NCBI GenBank assembly: GCA_036226585.1
Contig: CP108997.1
Span: forward strand, 2,666,001 to 2,730,000
DNA from: Streptomyces sp. NBC_00708
GTDB taxonomy: Bacteria > Actinomycetota > Actinomycetes > Streptomycetales > Streptomycetaceae
Length of the DNA: 64,000 nucleotides
Reading direction: 5' to 3'
Under the pieces are notes generated by a model. The model was given only the letters and a program-made list of their open reading frames with translations. It was not told the origin of the DNA and did not search any database. Made by a program: the position numbers and the translations under genes. Every line of letters begins with the position of its first letter. Positions within the stretch are counted from its first letter, which is position 1. Shown piece by piece: positions 47,167-55,686 of this stretch.

Positions 47167-47754
47167 ATGGCCGGGTTGACGGAACACGAAGGCGAACTTA
47201 CGGACGGGCTGAGCGATCACATGAGCGAACGAGGCGCACTGCGGGCCCGGCTGGAGCTGCTGGCCCGGGAGATCGCCAAGTTCGGCGTGGTCGGAGCGGT
47301 CGGCCTGGTCGTCAACATCGCGGTTTCCAACCTGCTGTGGCGCTACACGGACATCCCGACCGTGCGGGCGGGGCTCCTCGCCACGTTCGTCGCCATCCTC
47401 TGCAACTACGTGGGCTTCCGGTACTGGACGTACCGCGACCGCGACAAGACCGGCCGCACGCGTGAGCTGACGCTGTTCCTGCTGTTCAGCGCGGTGGGCG
47501 CGGTGATCGAGACCGGTGTGCTGTACGTGGCGACGTACGGGTTCGGCTGGGACACGCCGGTCCAGAGCAATGTGTTCAAGATCGTGGGGATCGGGATCGC
47601 GACGCTGTTCCGTTTCTGGTCGTACCGGTCGTGGGTGTTCAAGGCGCTGCCCGCGCCTTCGGAGGGCGTTGCCGACAAAGAGGCCCTGGTGACGGTGCCG
47701 GCGCCCGCGCCGGCGCCCGCCGTGCGGGTCGAGGCGGATCCGGCGCGTCGGTAG
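47167..47754 (+). CDS. GtrA family membrane protein
   Basis: A 195-residue protein with four membrane segments (about 40-60, 65-85, 105-125, 135-155) in the GtrA/DPMS fold: KFGVVGAVGLVVNIAVSNLLWRYTD, FVAILCNYVGFRYWTYRDR, ELTLFLLFSAVGAVIETGVLYV and ATLFRFWSYRSWVF. GtrA proteins are thought to flip or help present polyprenyl-linked sugars. TAGCAT at 47163-47168 and an in-frame TTG at 47176 are compatible with a leaderless start; MSERG at 47221 is another possibility. It fits the envelope-glycan theme. Confidence 0.9.
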   Translation: MAGLTEHEGELTDGLSDHMSERGALRARLELLAREIAKFGVVGAVGLVVNIAVSNLLWRYTDIPTVRAGLLATFVAILCNYVGFRYWTYRDRDKTGRTRELTLFLLFSAVGAVIETGVLYVATYGFGWDTPVQSNVFKIVGIGIATLFRFWSYRSWVFKALPAPSEGVADKEALVTVPAPAPAPAVRVEADPARR

Positions 47755-47780
47755 GCCCGGGGCGTCCGGGCGGGCGCTTT

Positions 47781-47810
47781 GTCCTCAATCGCCGGACGGG
47801 CTTGTTTTTG
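47781..47810. repeat. Dispersed-element copy between GtrA and histidine kinase genes
   Basis: The core CTCAATCGCCGGACGGGCTT followed by a T-run recurs exactly as at 20511-20536, in the gap between two convergent genes. Confidence 0.8.
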
Positions 47811-47857
47811 CCGGCGTCGATGTGACGTGCGGGTCCGGTTCACCGGGCGGGCTCGAA

Positions 47858-49123
47858 CTACCTCACCGGGCGTTCCGGTTCTTCTCTCGGTTGGGACATG
47901 CGGCTCAGGAACAGGGCGAAGACCGGGGGCTGCTGCTGGAGGAGTTCCAGGCGGCCGCCGTCCGCTTCGGCGAGGTCGCGGGCGACCGCGAGGCCGATGC
48001 CCGTGGAGTTGCGGCCGCTGATGGTCCGCTCGAAGATCCGCGCGCCCAGGTCGGCGGGGACCCCGGGGCCCTCGTCCGTCACCTCGATCACCGCCTGGTT
48101 GCCGGTGACCCTCGTGCGCAGCGCGACCGTACCGCCGCCGTGCATGAGCGAGTTCTCGATCAGCGCGGCCAGGACCTGGGCGACCGCGCCCGGGGTGCCG
48201 ACGGCGCTCAGGCCCTGCTTGCCGGAGCAGACGATGGCGCGGCCCTCGCCCCGGTAGGCCGGGCGCCACTCCTCGATCTGCTGCTTGACGACCTCGTCCA
48301 GGTCGAAGACGACCGCCGAGCCCGTCCGGGGGTCGCGGGCGTTGGTCAGCAGCCGCTCCACCACGTCCGTGAGCCGTTCGACCTGGGCGAGGGCGATGTG
48401 CGCCTCCTCCTTCACGGTCTCCGGGTCGTCGGTCAGCGAGATCTCCTCGATCCGCATGGACAGGGCGGTGAGCGGCGTACGCAGCTGGTGGGAGGCGTCG
48501 GCGGCGAGCCGGCGTTCCGCGGTGAGCATCCGGGCGATCCGCTCGGCGGAGGCGTCGAGGACGTCGGCGACGCGGTCCAGCTCGGGCACCCCGTACCGCT
48601 TGTGGCGCGGGCGGGGGTCGCCGGAGCCCAGGCGTTCGGCGGTCTCGGCGAGATCGGTGAGCGGCGAGGCGAGCTTGTTGGCCTGGCGTACGGCGAGCAG
48701 GACCGCGGAGACGATGGCCAGCAGCGCCACCGCTCCGATGATCATCAGCGTGCGGCCGACCTCGCGGGTGACGGCGGAGCGCGACTCCTCGACGGTGACC
48801 TTCTCGCCCTGCTCCCCCGTCTCGGTGGCGGTGATCACGCTGCCGCTGGGGCGCTCGCCGACCTCGATGGGGGCGCGGCCGGGCATCTTGACCAGGGCGT
48901 AGCGCTTGTCGTCGATCTGCTCGGCCAGCACCGCGGGGTTGATCCGCTCGGCGCCCAGGAGCCGGCTCTCGATGACGCTGATCAGCCGCAGCGCCTCGGA
49001 GTCGACGCTCTCCTGGGCGCTGCTGCTGATGGTGCGGGTCTCGACGATGACGAGGGAGACGCCGAAGACGGCGATCACCACGAGCACGACGGCGAGGGTG
49101 GAGTTGATCAGTCGTCGGCGCAT
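47858..49123 (-). CDS. Sensor histidine kinase
   Basis: A 421-residue two-membrane-segment kinase: segments at about 10-30 (AVVLVVIAVFGVSLVIV) and 123-147 (LMIIGAVALLAIVSAVLL) flank an extracellular domain of about 90 residues. After a HAMP linker comes the phosphoacceptor box LAADASHQLRTPLTALSMR and the ATP-binding boxes N (LIENSLMHGG), G1 (VTDEGPGVP) and G2 (STGIGLAVARDLAEADGG). It should pair with the response regulator encoded just upstream on the same strand; a MITE-like element separates the two. Confidence 0.95.
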   Translation of the reverse strand: MRRRLINSTLAVVLVVIAVFGVSLVIVETRTISSSAQESVDSEALRLISVIESRLLGAERINPAVLAEQIDDKRYALVKMPGRAPIEVGERPSGSVITATETGEQGEKVTVEESRSAVTREVGRTLMIIGAVALLAIVSAVLLAVRQANKLASPLTDLAETAERLGSGDPRPRHKRYGVPELDRVADVLDASAERIARMLTAERRLAADASHQLRTPLTALSMRIEEISLTDDPETVKEEAHIALAQVERLTDVVERLLTNARDPRTGSAVVFDLDEVVKQQIEEWRPAYRGEGRAIVCSGKQGLSAVGTPGAVAQVLAALIENSLMHGGGTVALRTRVTGNQAVIEVTDEGPGVPADLGARIFERTISGRNSTGIGLAVARDLAEADGGRLELLQQQPPVFALFLSRMSQPREEPERPVR

Positions 49124-49176
49124 GCCTGCTTCTGTACGTCAGTCGGCTCGGGCGAATAGCAGGGACGCTACAGGCC

Positions 49177-49342
49177 CTAGGGCCTTTCGTTTGGATCATG
49201 CCGGGCTCGCGGGCTCCGGCACCGCACCTCGCGGCGTTGTCGTCAATCAACAACGCTCCGCGTTGCCTCAATCCTCCGCCTTGCGATGCACGGCACCGGA
49301 GCCCGCTCCCTGATCCGGCCTGATCCATACGAAAGGCCCTAG
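49177..49342. mobile_element. MITE-like 166-bp inverted-repeat element inside a two-component operon
   Basis: The ends are 22-bp inverted repeats that differ by a single base (left CTAGGGCCTTTCGTTTGGAT..., right copy reading CTAGGGCCTTTCGTATGGAT...). Complementarity continues inward as an imperfect palindrome (GCGGGCTCCGG arms) to a small central CAACG/CGTTG hairpin. CTAG sits at both extremes and resembles a YTAR-type 4-bp target duplication. No ORF is inside. The right CTAG supplies the TAG stop of the response regulator. The size, terminal repeats and lack of coding make a non-autonomous element most likely. Confidence 0.75.
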
Positions 49343-50016
49343 CTCTTCTCGAAGCGGAAGCCGACGCCCCGCACCGTGGCGATGTAGCGCGGGTTCGCGG
49401 CGTCGTCGCCGAGCTTCTTGCGGAGCCAGGAGATGTGCATGTCGAGGGTCTTGGTCGACGACCACCACGTGGTGTCCCAGACCTCGCGCATCAGCTGGTC
49501 GCGGGTGACGACCCGGCCCGCGTCCCGGACGAGGACGCGCAGCAGGTCGAACTCCTTGGCGGTGAGCTGCAGTTCCTCGTCGCCCATCCAGGCGCGGTGC
49601 GATTCGACGTCGATGCGGACGCCGTGCGTGGCCGGCTGGGGGGCGGGCTCGGTGGCGCCGCGCCGCAGCAGGGCCCGGACCCGGGCGAGCAGCTCGGCGA
49701 GGCGGAAGGGCTTGGTGACGTAGTCGTCGGCGCCCGCGTCCAGCCCGACGACCGTGTCCACCTCGTCGGCGCGGGCGGTCAGCACCAGGACCGGCACGGT
49801 GTGACCCTCGGCACGGAGCCGGCGGGCGACTTCGAGGCCGTCCATCCCGGGCAGCCCCAGGTCGAGCACGACCAGGTCGATGCCGCCCTGGAGACCGGCG
49901 TCGAGCGCGGTCGGGCCGTCTTCCCGCACCTCGACCTCGTAACCCTCCCGCCGCAGGGCGCGGGCCAGCGGCTCCGAGATGGATGCGTCGTCCTCGGCGA
50001 GCAGTACACGGGTCAT
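49339..50016 (-). CDS. OmpR/PhoB-family response regulator
   Basis: A 225-residue regulator. Receiver domain: acidic pocket LLAEDDASISE, phosphoacceptor Asp52 in LVVLDLGLPGMDG, and VTKPF lysine; winged-helix effector domain from about residue 125 (LTAKEFDLLRVLVRDAGRVVTRDQLMREVWDTTWWSSTKTLDMHISWLRKKLGD...YIATVRGVGFRFE). It partners with the downstream histidine kinase. The stop codon TAG is part of the CTAG end of the inserted element, so the last residues (EKS) might have been altered by insertion. Divergent from the POT gene. Confidence 0.95.
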   Translation of the reverse strand: MTRVLLAEDDASISEPLARALRREGYEVEVREDGPTALDAGLQGGIDLVVLDLGLPGMDGLEVARRLRAEGHTVPVLVLTARADEVDTVVGLDAGADDYVTKPFRLAELLARVRALLRRGATEPAPQPATHGVRIDVESHRAWMGDEELQLTAKEFDLLRVLVRDAGRVVTRDQLMREVWDTTWWSSTKTLDMHISWLRKKLGDDAANPRYIATVRGVGFRFEKS

Positions 50017-50441
50017 GCACTGATGGTAGTCCGCGTGACGGACCGGACGGGAGGTGATCCAGCGGCCCTGCGGGTTCGCACCCCGTTACCGCGAGGACCT
50101 TCGAATATGCGACTGTGGTTGCACCTGGACCTGTGATCCATCTCTCAAGTCCTTCCATATCCATCTCTGTCGTGTCGTATGGTGTCTCAACGCCTATTGC
50201 ACTACTCAAGGACCTTTGGGCAGCTCTGAGCGCCAAGGGTCTCTTTTGTGTGCGGGGCCGGTACCCGCCGGCCCGGAATTTTCAGTGAATGACCTGTGGG
50301 CCGGGCCCGGACCGCCGATGACGGCGTCCCCGGGCGTGGATCCCGTCGCGGTGGGCGTACCCGTGACGGTGCCGGCCTCCCCCCACCGGGCGCGTACCCG
50401 CTTCTTGGAGGCGTCGCGTCCCGAGCACACAAGGATCGATC
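50017..50441. promoter_or_regulatory. Control region and candidate leader of the POT transporter gene
   Basis: This 425-bp gap holds promoters for two divergent genes. On the plus strand a 9-codon ORF (MRLWLHLDL) lies at 50107-50136 with GAGGA nine bases upstream. Further on is a hairpin followed by CTCTTTTG at 50210-50247 (9-bp stem with one G-U pair, 13-nt loop), reading like an intrinsic terminator 195 bp before the POT start. A G/C hairpin (GGGCCGG with CCGGCCC) follows at about 50255-50275. Together these could form an attenuator. Confidence 0.45.
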
Positions 50442-51938
50442 ATGGCGTCCAGCCTGACGAAGGACCCGTCGAGCACCGCTGGTGGCGAGAAGACCTTCTT
50501 CGGCCACCCCCGGGGCCTGGCCACGCTCTTCATGACCGAGATGTGGGAGCGATACAGCTTCTACGGCATGAAGGCACTGCTCCCGCTGTACCTGATCGCG
50601 CCCGGCGGCATGCACATGAACGCCACCACCGCGACGACGATCTACTCCGCCTACATGGCGATGGTGTACCTGCTCGCCATGCCCGGCGGCTGGATGGCCG
50701 ACCGCTTCTGGGGGCCGCGCAAGACCGTCGCCATCGGCGGCGCCGTCGTCATCCTCGGCCACATCACGCTCGCGGTGCCCAACTCGGCGACCTTCTTCGC
50801 CGGTCTCGCCCTCGTCGCGCTCGGCTCCGGCCTGCTGAAGGCCAACATCTCCACGATGGTCGGCCACCTCTACAAGGGCCCGGAGGATCCGCGCCGCGAC
50901 GGTGGCTTCACGCTCTTCTACATCGGCATCAACGTGGGCGCCTTCCTCGCCCCGCTGACCATCGGCACCGTCGGTGAGAACGTCAACTGGCACTTCGGCT
51001 TCGCGCTGGCCGCGATCGGCATGGCGCTGGGCCTCGCCCAGTTCCTGCTCGGCACCCGCCACCTGAGCCCGAAGAGCGACGTCGTCGCCACCCCGGCGAC
51101 CGAGCAGGAGAAGCAGTCGGCCCTGCGCAAGGGTCTGATCTGGCTGATCGTCGCGGTCGTCTTCTACGGCCTGCTCGGCGCCACCGGCAACTTCGTCGAC
51201 TGGGGCATCCTGCCGATCACCCTGGCCGGACTGATCATCCCGGTCGCCGTCCTGGTCCGCATGAAGCGCGACAAGGAGCTGACGACCACCGAGCAGTCCA
51301 AGCTGTCGGGTTACATCTGGTTCTTCGTGGTCGCCGCCGTCTTCTGGATGATCTACGACCAGAACGGCTCGACCCTGTCGATCTTCGGTGAGAACTCGAC
51401 GACGAACCACCTGTTCGGCTTCGACTTCCCGACCTCCTGGTACCAGTCGCTGAACCCGATCTTCGTCATGGCGCTGGCCCCCGTGCTCGCCTCGGGGTGG
51501 CTATGGCTGAACAAGCGCGGCAAGGAGCCGAGCACCGCGGTCAAGTTCGCCTCCAGCCTCGTGCTGATCGGCGTCTCCTTCGCGGTCTTCCTCATCCCGC
51601 TGATCGACACCGCCGCCAACGGCGGCAAGGTCAGCCCGATGTGGCTGGTGGCGATCTACTTCATCCAGACGGTCGCCGAGCTCTGCCTGTCGCCGGTCGG
51701 CCTGTCGGTCACGACGAAGATGGCCCCGGCGAAGTACAGCTCGCAGATGATGGGTGTCTGGTTCCTCGCCGTCACCGCCGGCGACTCCGTGACGGGTCTG
51801 CTCACCTCCAAGCAGCTGGGCGTGGACCTGGACAACACCGGGTCCGTCGCCTTCGAGGTGATCCTCGCCGTCATCGCCGGTGTCGGCATCTGGATGTACC
51901 GCAGGAAGGTCGCCCGGCACATGGGCGACGTGCACTGA
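50442..51938 (+). CDS. Proton-dependent oligopeptide transporter (POT/PTR2 family)
   Basis: A 498-residue MFS permease importing di- and tripeptides with protons. POT signatures: FFGHPRGLATLFMTEMWERYSFYGMKALLPLYL (containing the ExxERFxYY-type motif as EMWERYSFYG), GGWMADRFWGPRKTV and GGFTLFYIGINVGAFLAPLTIG (PTR2 signature). About 12-14 hydrophobic segments are visible. The start ATG has AAGGA upstream. The long upstream region may regulate it. It ends at a 21-bp hairpin shared with the convergent prsI gene. Confidence 0.95.
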   Translation: MASSLTKDPSSTAGGEKTFFGHPRGLATLFMTEMWERYSFYGMKALLPLYLIAPGGMHMNATTATTIYSAYMAMVYLLAMPGGWMADRFWGPRKTVAIGGAVVILGHITLAVPNSATFFAGLALVALGSGLLKANISTMVGHLYKGPEDPRRDGGFTLFYIGINVGAFLAPLTIGTVGENVNWHFGFALAAIGMALGLAQFLLGTRHLSPKSDVVATPATEQEKQSALRKGLIWLIVAVVFYGLLGATGNFVDWGILPITLAGLIIPVAVLVRMKRDKELTTTEQSKLSGYIWFFVVAAVFWMIYDQNGSTLSIFGENSTTNHLFGFDFPTSWYQSLNPIFVMALAPVLASGWLWLNKRGKEPSTAVKFASSLVLIGVSFAVFLIPLIDTAANGGKVSPMWLVAIYFIQTVAELCLSPVGLSVTTKMAPAKYSSQMMGVWFLAVTAGDSVTGLLTSKQLGVDLDNTGSVAFEVILAVIAGVGIWMYRRKVARHMGDVH

Positions 51939-51954
51939 CGCGGCAGCCCGTAAC

Positions 51955-52000
51955 CGGAAGGGGCCGCCGCACCGATTCCTCGGTGCGGCGGCCCCTTCCG
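51955..52000. terminator. Very strong bidirectional terminator after POT gene
   Basis: A perfect 21-bp stem (51955-51975 with 51980-52000) closes a TTCC loop in the gap between the convergent POT and anti-sigma genes. Confidence 0.9.
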
Positions 52001-52020
52001 TATGCCGTGGTACGCGCCGG

Positions 52021-52530
52021 TCACGCCGGGGCGGCCAGCTCCGCCCAGACGGTCTTGCCCGCCTCGCCCGGCACCCGTACGACTCCCCAGTCCAGGCAGA
52101 GCCGCTGCACGATGAACATGCCGTGCCCGCCGGGCCGCCCGGCCCGGTGCGGCGTACGCGGCTCGGGCTGGCCCGCACCGCCGTCGGTGACCTCCACGCG
52201 CAGCACCTTGGGGCTGTGCGCGATACGGAGCTCGTCCGGGCCTCCCGCGTGCAGGCACGCGTTGGTCACCAGCTCGGACACGACCAGCAGGACGTCCTCC
52301 GCGGCGGCCCGGCGGTCGGCTCCGGCCGCGGGGAGCCAGCCCCAGTCGTGGAGCGCCTGGCGGGCGAAATCACGGGCCGTCGGCACGATGCCGGTGGCCT
52401 CCCGCAACGACAGCGTGCGCCACTGCCGCTCGGCGGCCTCGGGCGGCCGGACGGGCTCGGCGGAGGAAACGCCCGCGCCCTCCGGCTCGCGGCCGAGGTC
52501 GCCCGGCGGATGCTGCCGGGTGGTGCTCAT
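52021..52530 (-). CDS. prsI: Anti-sigma factor / Ser-Thr kinase of HATPase family (PrsI-like)
   Basis: A 169-residue protein with a GHKL ATPase fold as in SpoIIAB/RsbW: residues about 35-165 show ATGIVPTARDFARQALHDWGW, AAEDVLLVVSELVTNACLHAGG (N box), VEVTDGGAGQP and RPGGHGMFIVQRLCLDWGV. It should bind and inhibit the sigma factor and phosphorylate the anti-anti-sigma protein. It lies beside the STAS gene and sigI, the set known as prsI-arsI-sigI in S. coelicolor; the symbol is from memory. The first 30 residues are disordered. Confidence 0.88.
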   Translation of the reverse strand: MSTTRQHPPGDLGREPEGAGVSSAEPVRPPEAAERQWRTLSLREATGIVPTARDFARQALHDWGWLPAAGADRRAAAEDVLLVVSELVTNACLHAGGPDELRIAHSPKVLRVEVTDGGAGQPEPRTPHRAGRPGGHGMFIVQRLCLDWGVVRVPGEAGKTVWAELAAPA

Positions 52531-52773
52531 CAGCGCTTCACCTCACCGATTCACCATGTCGCCATTGGACAGATGCAAACTATTGAACAGATACGACTGC
52601 ATACCTGTACGGACACTGATACAGGAACCGCACAGACACGGAGGGCCGGGCCGCCCCGGGCTCGCCGGAAGATCTCCTGCCCGGCCGAACCTCGACGACA
52701 CCCCCTTCGCCTTCGCGGATCGCGTAACTCACGCGACCGGCGAGGCGCCCGGGGGGACCGGAACACGGTCCGG

Positions 52774-53142
52774 TCAGGTCTCCAGGGCCTCGTCGAGCGT
52801 GGCGTGGACGGTGAATACCGCCTCGGCCCCCGTGATCTCGAAGACCCGCGCCACCACCGGCTGCATTGCGGCCAGATGAACCCCTCCCCCGGCTGCCTCC
52901 GCCTTGAGGCGGGCACCGAGCAGCACGTTCAGCCCGGTGGAATCACAGAAGTCGAGTCGCGAGCAGTCGACCACCAGGCGCGAACGCCCCTGTTCGACCG
53001 CGCTCTCCAGCGGCTCGCGCAGCAGATCAGCCGTGTGGTGATCGAGCTCACCGACCGGCGTCACCACCTCGCTGCGCCCCTCGGTCCGGGCCTCGACCTG
53101 AAGCCGACCCCGGTTCGCACTGCCGACCGTCCCGCGGTCCAT
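52774..53142 (-). CDS. arsI: STAS-domain anti-anti-sigma factor (ArsI-like)
   Basis: A 122-residue SpoIIAA/RsbV-like protein: VVTPVGELDHHTADLLREPLESAVEQG, LVVDCSRLDFCDSTGLNVLLGARLKAEAAGG. The phosphorylatable serine is S68 in CDSTGLN. Unphosphorylated, it should sequester the anti-sigma kinase PrsI and free SigI. It is upstream of prsI on the same strand (243-bp gap) and divergent from sigI. A CCTGTA-N10-TACAGG inverted repeat lies in that gap at 52604-52625. Confidence 0.9.
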   Translation of the reverse strand: MDRGTVGSANRGRLQVEARTEGRSEVVTPVGELDHHTADLLREPLESAVEQGRSRLVVDCSRLDFCDSTGLNVLLGARLKAEAAGGGVHLAAMQPVVARVFEITGAEAVFTVHATLDEALET

Positions 53143-53293
53143 GCCCGTCCCTCTTCACCGCTCGTCACTGTCCGCATCACCGCACGTACGGATGCGTGGC
53201 AGTTGTCACTGATGTTCTTGGAACAGTACGCGTTCCCTGCGCCACGCGGTAGCGGAAGACCTCAACAAACCGGACATATGGCGTCAATTGGAG

Positions 53294-53321
53294 GTTGTAC
53301 CGAGCCGTGACGAGCGGGTAA
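53294..53321 (+). promoter_or_regulatory. Candidate SigB-type promoter of sigI
   Basis: GTTGTA at 53294-53299, a 16-bp spacer, then GGGTAA at 53316-53321 resembles the GTTTxx/GGGTAx promoters read by SigB/SigI-class sigma factors, about 105 bp before the sigI start. A second GGGTAG follows at 53322-53327. It suggests autoregulation. Confidence 0.5.
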
Positions 53322-53425
53322 GGGTAGGGGGACACCTAAAACACGACCGGCCTCGGAGGCGCCGCTTCACCGCAGGAACACGTATGGGCATCGGCAGCCA
53401 TATGCCGAGAACGATGGAGGAGACC

Positions 53426-54322
53426 ATGTCACCCCGGCTCGACGTACCGCGTACCCACCACGCGCCGTCGGCATGTCCTCAGGGACTGACCGAATCACAC
53501 ACCGAAGGACTCGACGGACTCGAGGGCCTTCCCGAGATCCCGCCCTACACCGAAGTGGGGGCGCTGGACGCCAGGGCCCTGTCGAAGACGCTCTTCGCCC
53601 GGCTCGAATCCCTCGAAGAGGGCACGGCCGAGTACTCCTACGTACGCAACACGCTCGTCGAGCTGAACCTGGCCCTGGTCAAGTTCGCCGCGTCCCGCTT
53701 CCGCTCCCGCAGCGAGCCGATGGAGGACATCGTCCAGGTCGGCACGATCGGCCTGATCAAGGCGATCGACCGCTTCGAGCTCAGCCGGGGCGTCGAGTTC
53801 CCGACCTTCGCGATGCCGACCATCGTCGGCGAGATCAAGCGTTTCTTCCGCGACACCAGCTGGTCCGTGCGCGTACCGCGCCGGCTGCAGGAGCTGCGGC
53901 TCGACCTGGCCAAGGCGGGCGACGAGCTCGCCCAGCAGCTCGACCGGGCGCCCACCGTGGGCGAGCTCGCCGACCGCCTCGGCCTGACCCGCGACGAGGT
54001 TGTGGAGGGCATGGCCGCGAGCAACGCGTACACCGCGAGCTCGCTCGACGCCAAGCCCGAGGAGGACGAGCACGAGGGCGCGCTGGCCGACCGGATCGGC
54101 TATGAGGACCACGGGCTCGAGGGCATCGAGTACGTCGAGTCCCTGAAGCCGCTCATCGCCTCGCTGCCGGGCCGCGACCGGCAGATCCTCTCGCTCCGGT
54201 TCGTCGCCAACATGACGCAGTCGGAGATCGGCGAGGAGCTGGGCATCTCCCAGATGCATGTGTCGCGCCTGCTCTCGCGCACCCTGACCAAGCTGCGCAA
54301 GGGCCTGACGCTGGACGAGTGA
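53426..54322 (+). CDS. sigI: SigI, SigB/SigF-class alternative sigma factor
   Basis: A 298-residue sigma-70 family, group 3 factor. Region 2: VELNLALVKFAASRFRSRSEPMEDIVQVGTIGLIKAIDRFELSRGVEFPTFAMPTIVGEIKRFFRDTSW; region 3: RRLQELRLDLAKAGDELAQQLDRAPTVGELADRLGL; region 4: LIASLPGRDRQILSLRFVANMTQSEIGEELGISQMHVSRLLSRTLTKLR. The ATG at 53426 has GGAGGAG five bases upstream; longer in-frame starts exist. Released by ArsI/PrsI partner switching, it should direct a stress response (osmotic stress is reported for relatives in this group). Confidence 0.93.
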   Translation: MSPRLDVPRTHHAPSACPQGLTESHTEGLDGLEGLPEIPPYTEVGALDARALSKTLFARLESLEEGTAEYSYVRNTLVELNLALVKFAASRFRSRSEPMEDIVQVGTIGLIKAIDRFELSRGVEFPTFAMPTIVGEIKRFFRDTSWSVRVPRRLQELRLDLAKAGDELAQQLDRAPTVGELADRLGLTRDEVVEGMAASNAYTASSLDAKPEEDEHEGALADRIGYEDHGLEGIEYVESLKPLIASLPGRDRQILSLRFVANMTQSEIGEELGISQMHVSRLLSRTLTKLRKGLTLDE

Positions 54323-54357
54323 GACACGTCTCGCGCCGCCGCGCGAGGACTTCCGGA

Positions 54358-54385
54358 AAGGACCTGCCCCGCCGGGCAGGTCCTT
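54358..54385. terminator. Bidirectional terminator between sigI and hutI
   Basis: A 12-bp perfect stem (AAGGACCTGCCC at 54358-54369 with 54374-54385) and a 4-nt loop lie between two convergent genes, 36 bp past the sigI stop. Confidence 0.85.
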
Positions 54386-54412
54386 CCGCGTGTCGGGGGG
54401 TACGTGGCCGGG

Positions 54413-55612
54413 TCAGCCGCCGTACGGGGCACCGCGCGGCGCCACGACGCGTTCGCCGGCGCGCCACACCTCGTGGACCAGCGGCACGCCCGGCCGGTAC
54501 GCGAGGTGGACGTGGCTGGGCGCGTCCAGAACCACCAGGTCGGCGCGGGCGCCCGGGGCGAGGCGGCCGATGTCGTCGCGGCGCAGGGCGGCGGCGCCGC
54601 CCGCCGTGGCGGACCAGACGGCCTCGTCCGGGGTCATGCCCATGTCCCGCACGGCCAGCGCGACGCAGAACGGCAGGGACGAGGTGAACGAGGAGCCCGG
54701 GTTGCAGTCCGTGGAGAGCGCGACGGTGGCGCCCGCGTCGAGCAGCCGGCGGGCGTCCGGCCAGGCGGCCCGGGTGGAGAACTCGGCGCCGGGCAGCAGG
54801 GTGGCCACGGTGGCCGACCCGGCCAGGGCGTCCACGTCCGCGTCGGTCAGGTGGGTGCAGTGGTCGGCGGAGGCGGCGTCGAGCTCCACGGCGAGCTGGA
54901 CACCGGGGCCGTGGCCGAGCTGGTTGGCGTGCACCCGGGGGTGCAGGCCCCTGGCGCGGCCCGCGGTGAGGATCGTGCGGGCCTGGTCCCCGTCGAAGGC
55001 CCCGCGCTCGCAGAAGACGTCGATCCAGCGGGCGTACGGGGCGCAGGCGTCGAGCATCGGCCCGGTGACCAGGTCCACGTAGCCGGCCGGGTCGTCGGCG
55101 TAGTCCGGGGAGACGATGTGGGCGCCGAGGAAGGTGACCTCGTCGGTGTGGCGGGCGGCGATGCGCAGGGCGCGGGCCTCGTGCTCGACGGTGAGGCCGT
55201 AGCCGGACTTGGTCTCGAAGGTGGTGGTGCCCTGGCGCAGCGCCTCGGCCAGGTAGCGGGCGACGTTGGCTGAGAGCTGTTCGTCGGTGGCGGCGCGGGT
55301 GGCGGCGACGGTGGTGCGGATGCCGCCCGCGCTGTAGGCCCGGCCGGACATCCGGGCGTTGAACTCCTCGGTGCGGTCGCCCGCGAAGACCAGGTGGGAG
55401 TGGGAGTCGACGAAGCCGGGGATCACGGCCCGGCCGCCCGCGTCGACGGCGTTGTCGGTGGCGGGTGCTTTGCTGGACGCACCGGTCCAGACGACGCGGT
55501 CGCCCTCGATGACGACGGCCGCGTCCCGGATCAGTCCGAGGGGGGACGAGTCACCGAGGGAGGGGTCGTTGGTGACGAGTGCGGAGATGTGGGTGATGGC
55601 GGTCGTCGTCAT
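54413..55612 (-). CDS. hutI: Imidazolonepropionase
   Basis: A 399-residue metal-dependent amidohydrolase hydrolysing 4-imidazolone-5-propionate to N-formimino-L-glutamate in histidine breakdown. Metal-site and family motifs: [96 protein letters not shown]. It is the promoter-distal gene of the hutU-M20-hutF-hutI series, 74 bp after hutF. Confidence 0.96.
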   Translation of the reverse strand: MTTTAITHISALVTNDPSLGDSSPLGLIRDAAVVIEGDRVVWTGASSKAPATDNAVDAGGRAVIPGFVDSHSHLVFAGDRTEEFNARMSGRAYSAGGIRTTVAATRAATDEQLSANVARYLAEALRQGTTTFETKSGYGLTVEHEARALRIAARHTDEVTFLGAHIVSPDYADDPAGYVDLVTGPMLDACAPYARWIDVFCERGAFDGDQARTILTAGRARGLHPRVHANQLGHGPGVQLAVELDAASADHCTHLTDADVDALAGSATVATLLPGAEFSTRAAWPDARRLLDAGATVALSTDCNPGSSFTSSLPFCVALAVRDMGMTPDEAVWSATAGGAAALRRDDIGRLAPGARADLVVLDAPSHVHLAYRPGVPLVHEVWRAGERVVAPRGAPYGG

Positions 55613-55686
55613 CGGGGGGCTGCTCTCCTTGCGTGGAGCCGGGGGGCGTTCCCCGGACTGCTGCTGGGGGATTTGTCAGACACCCC

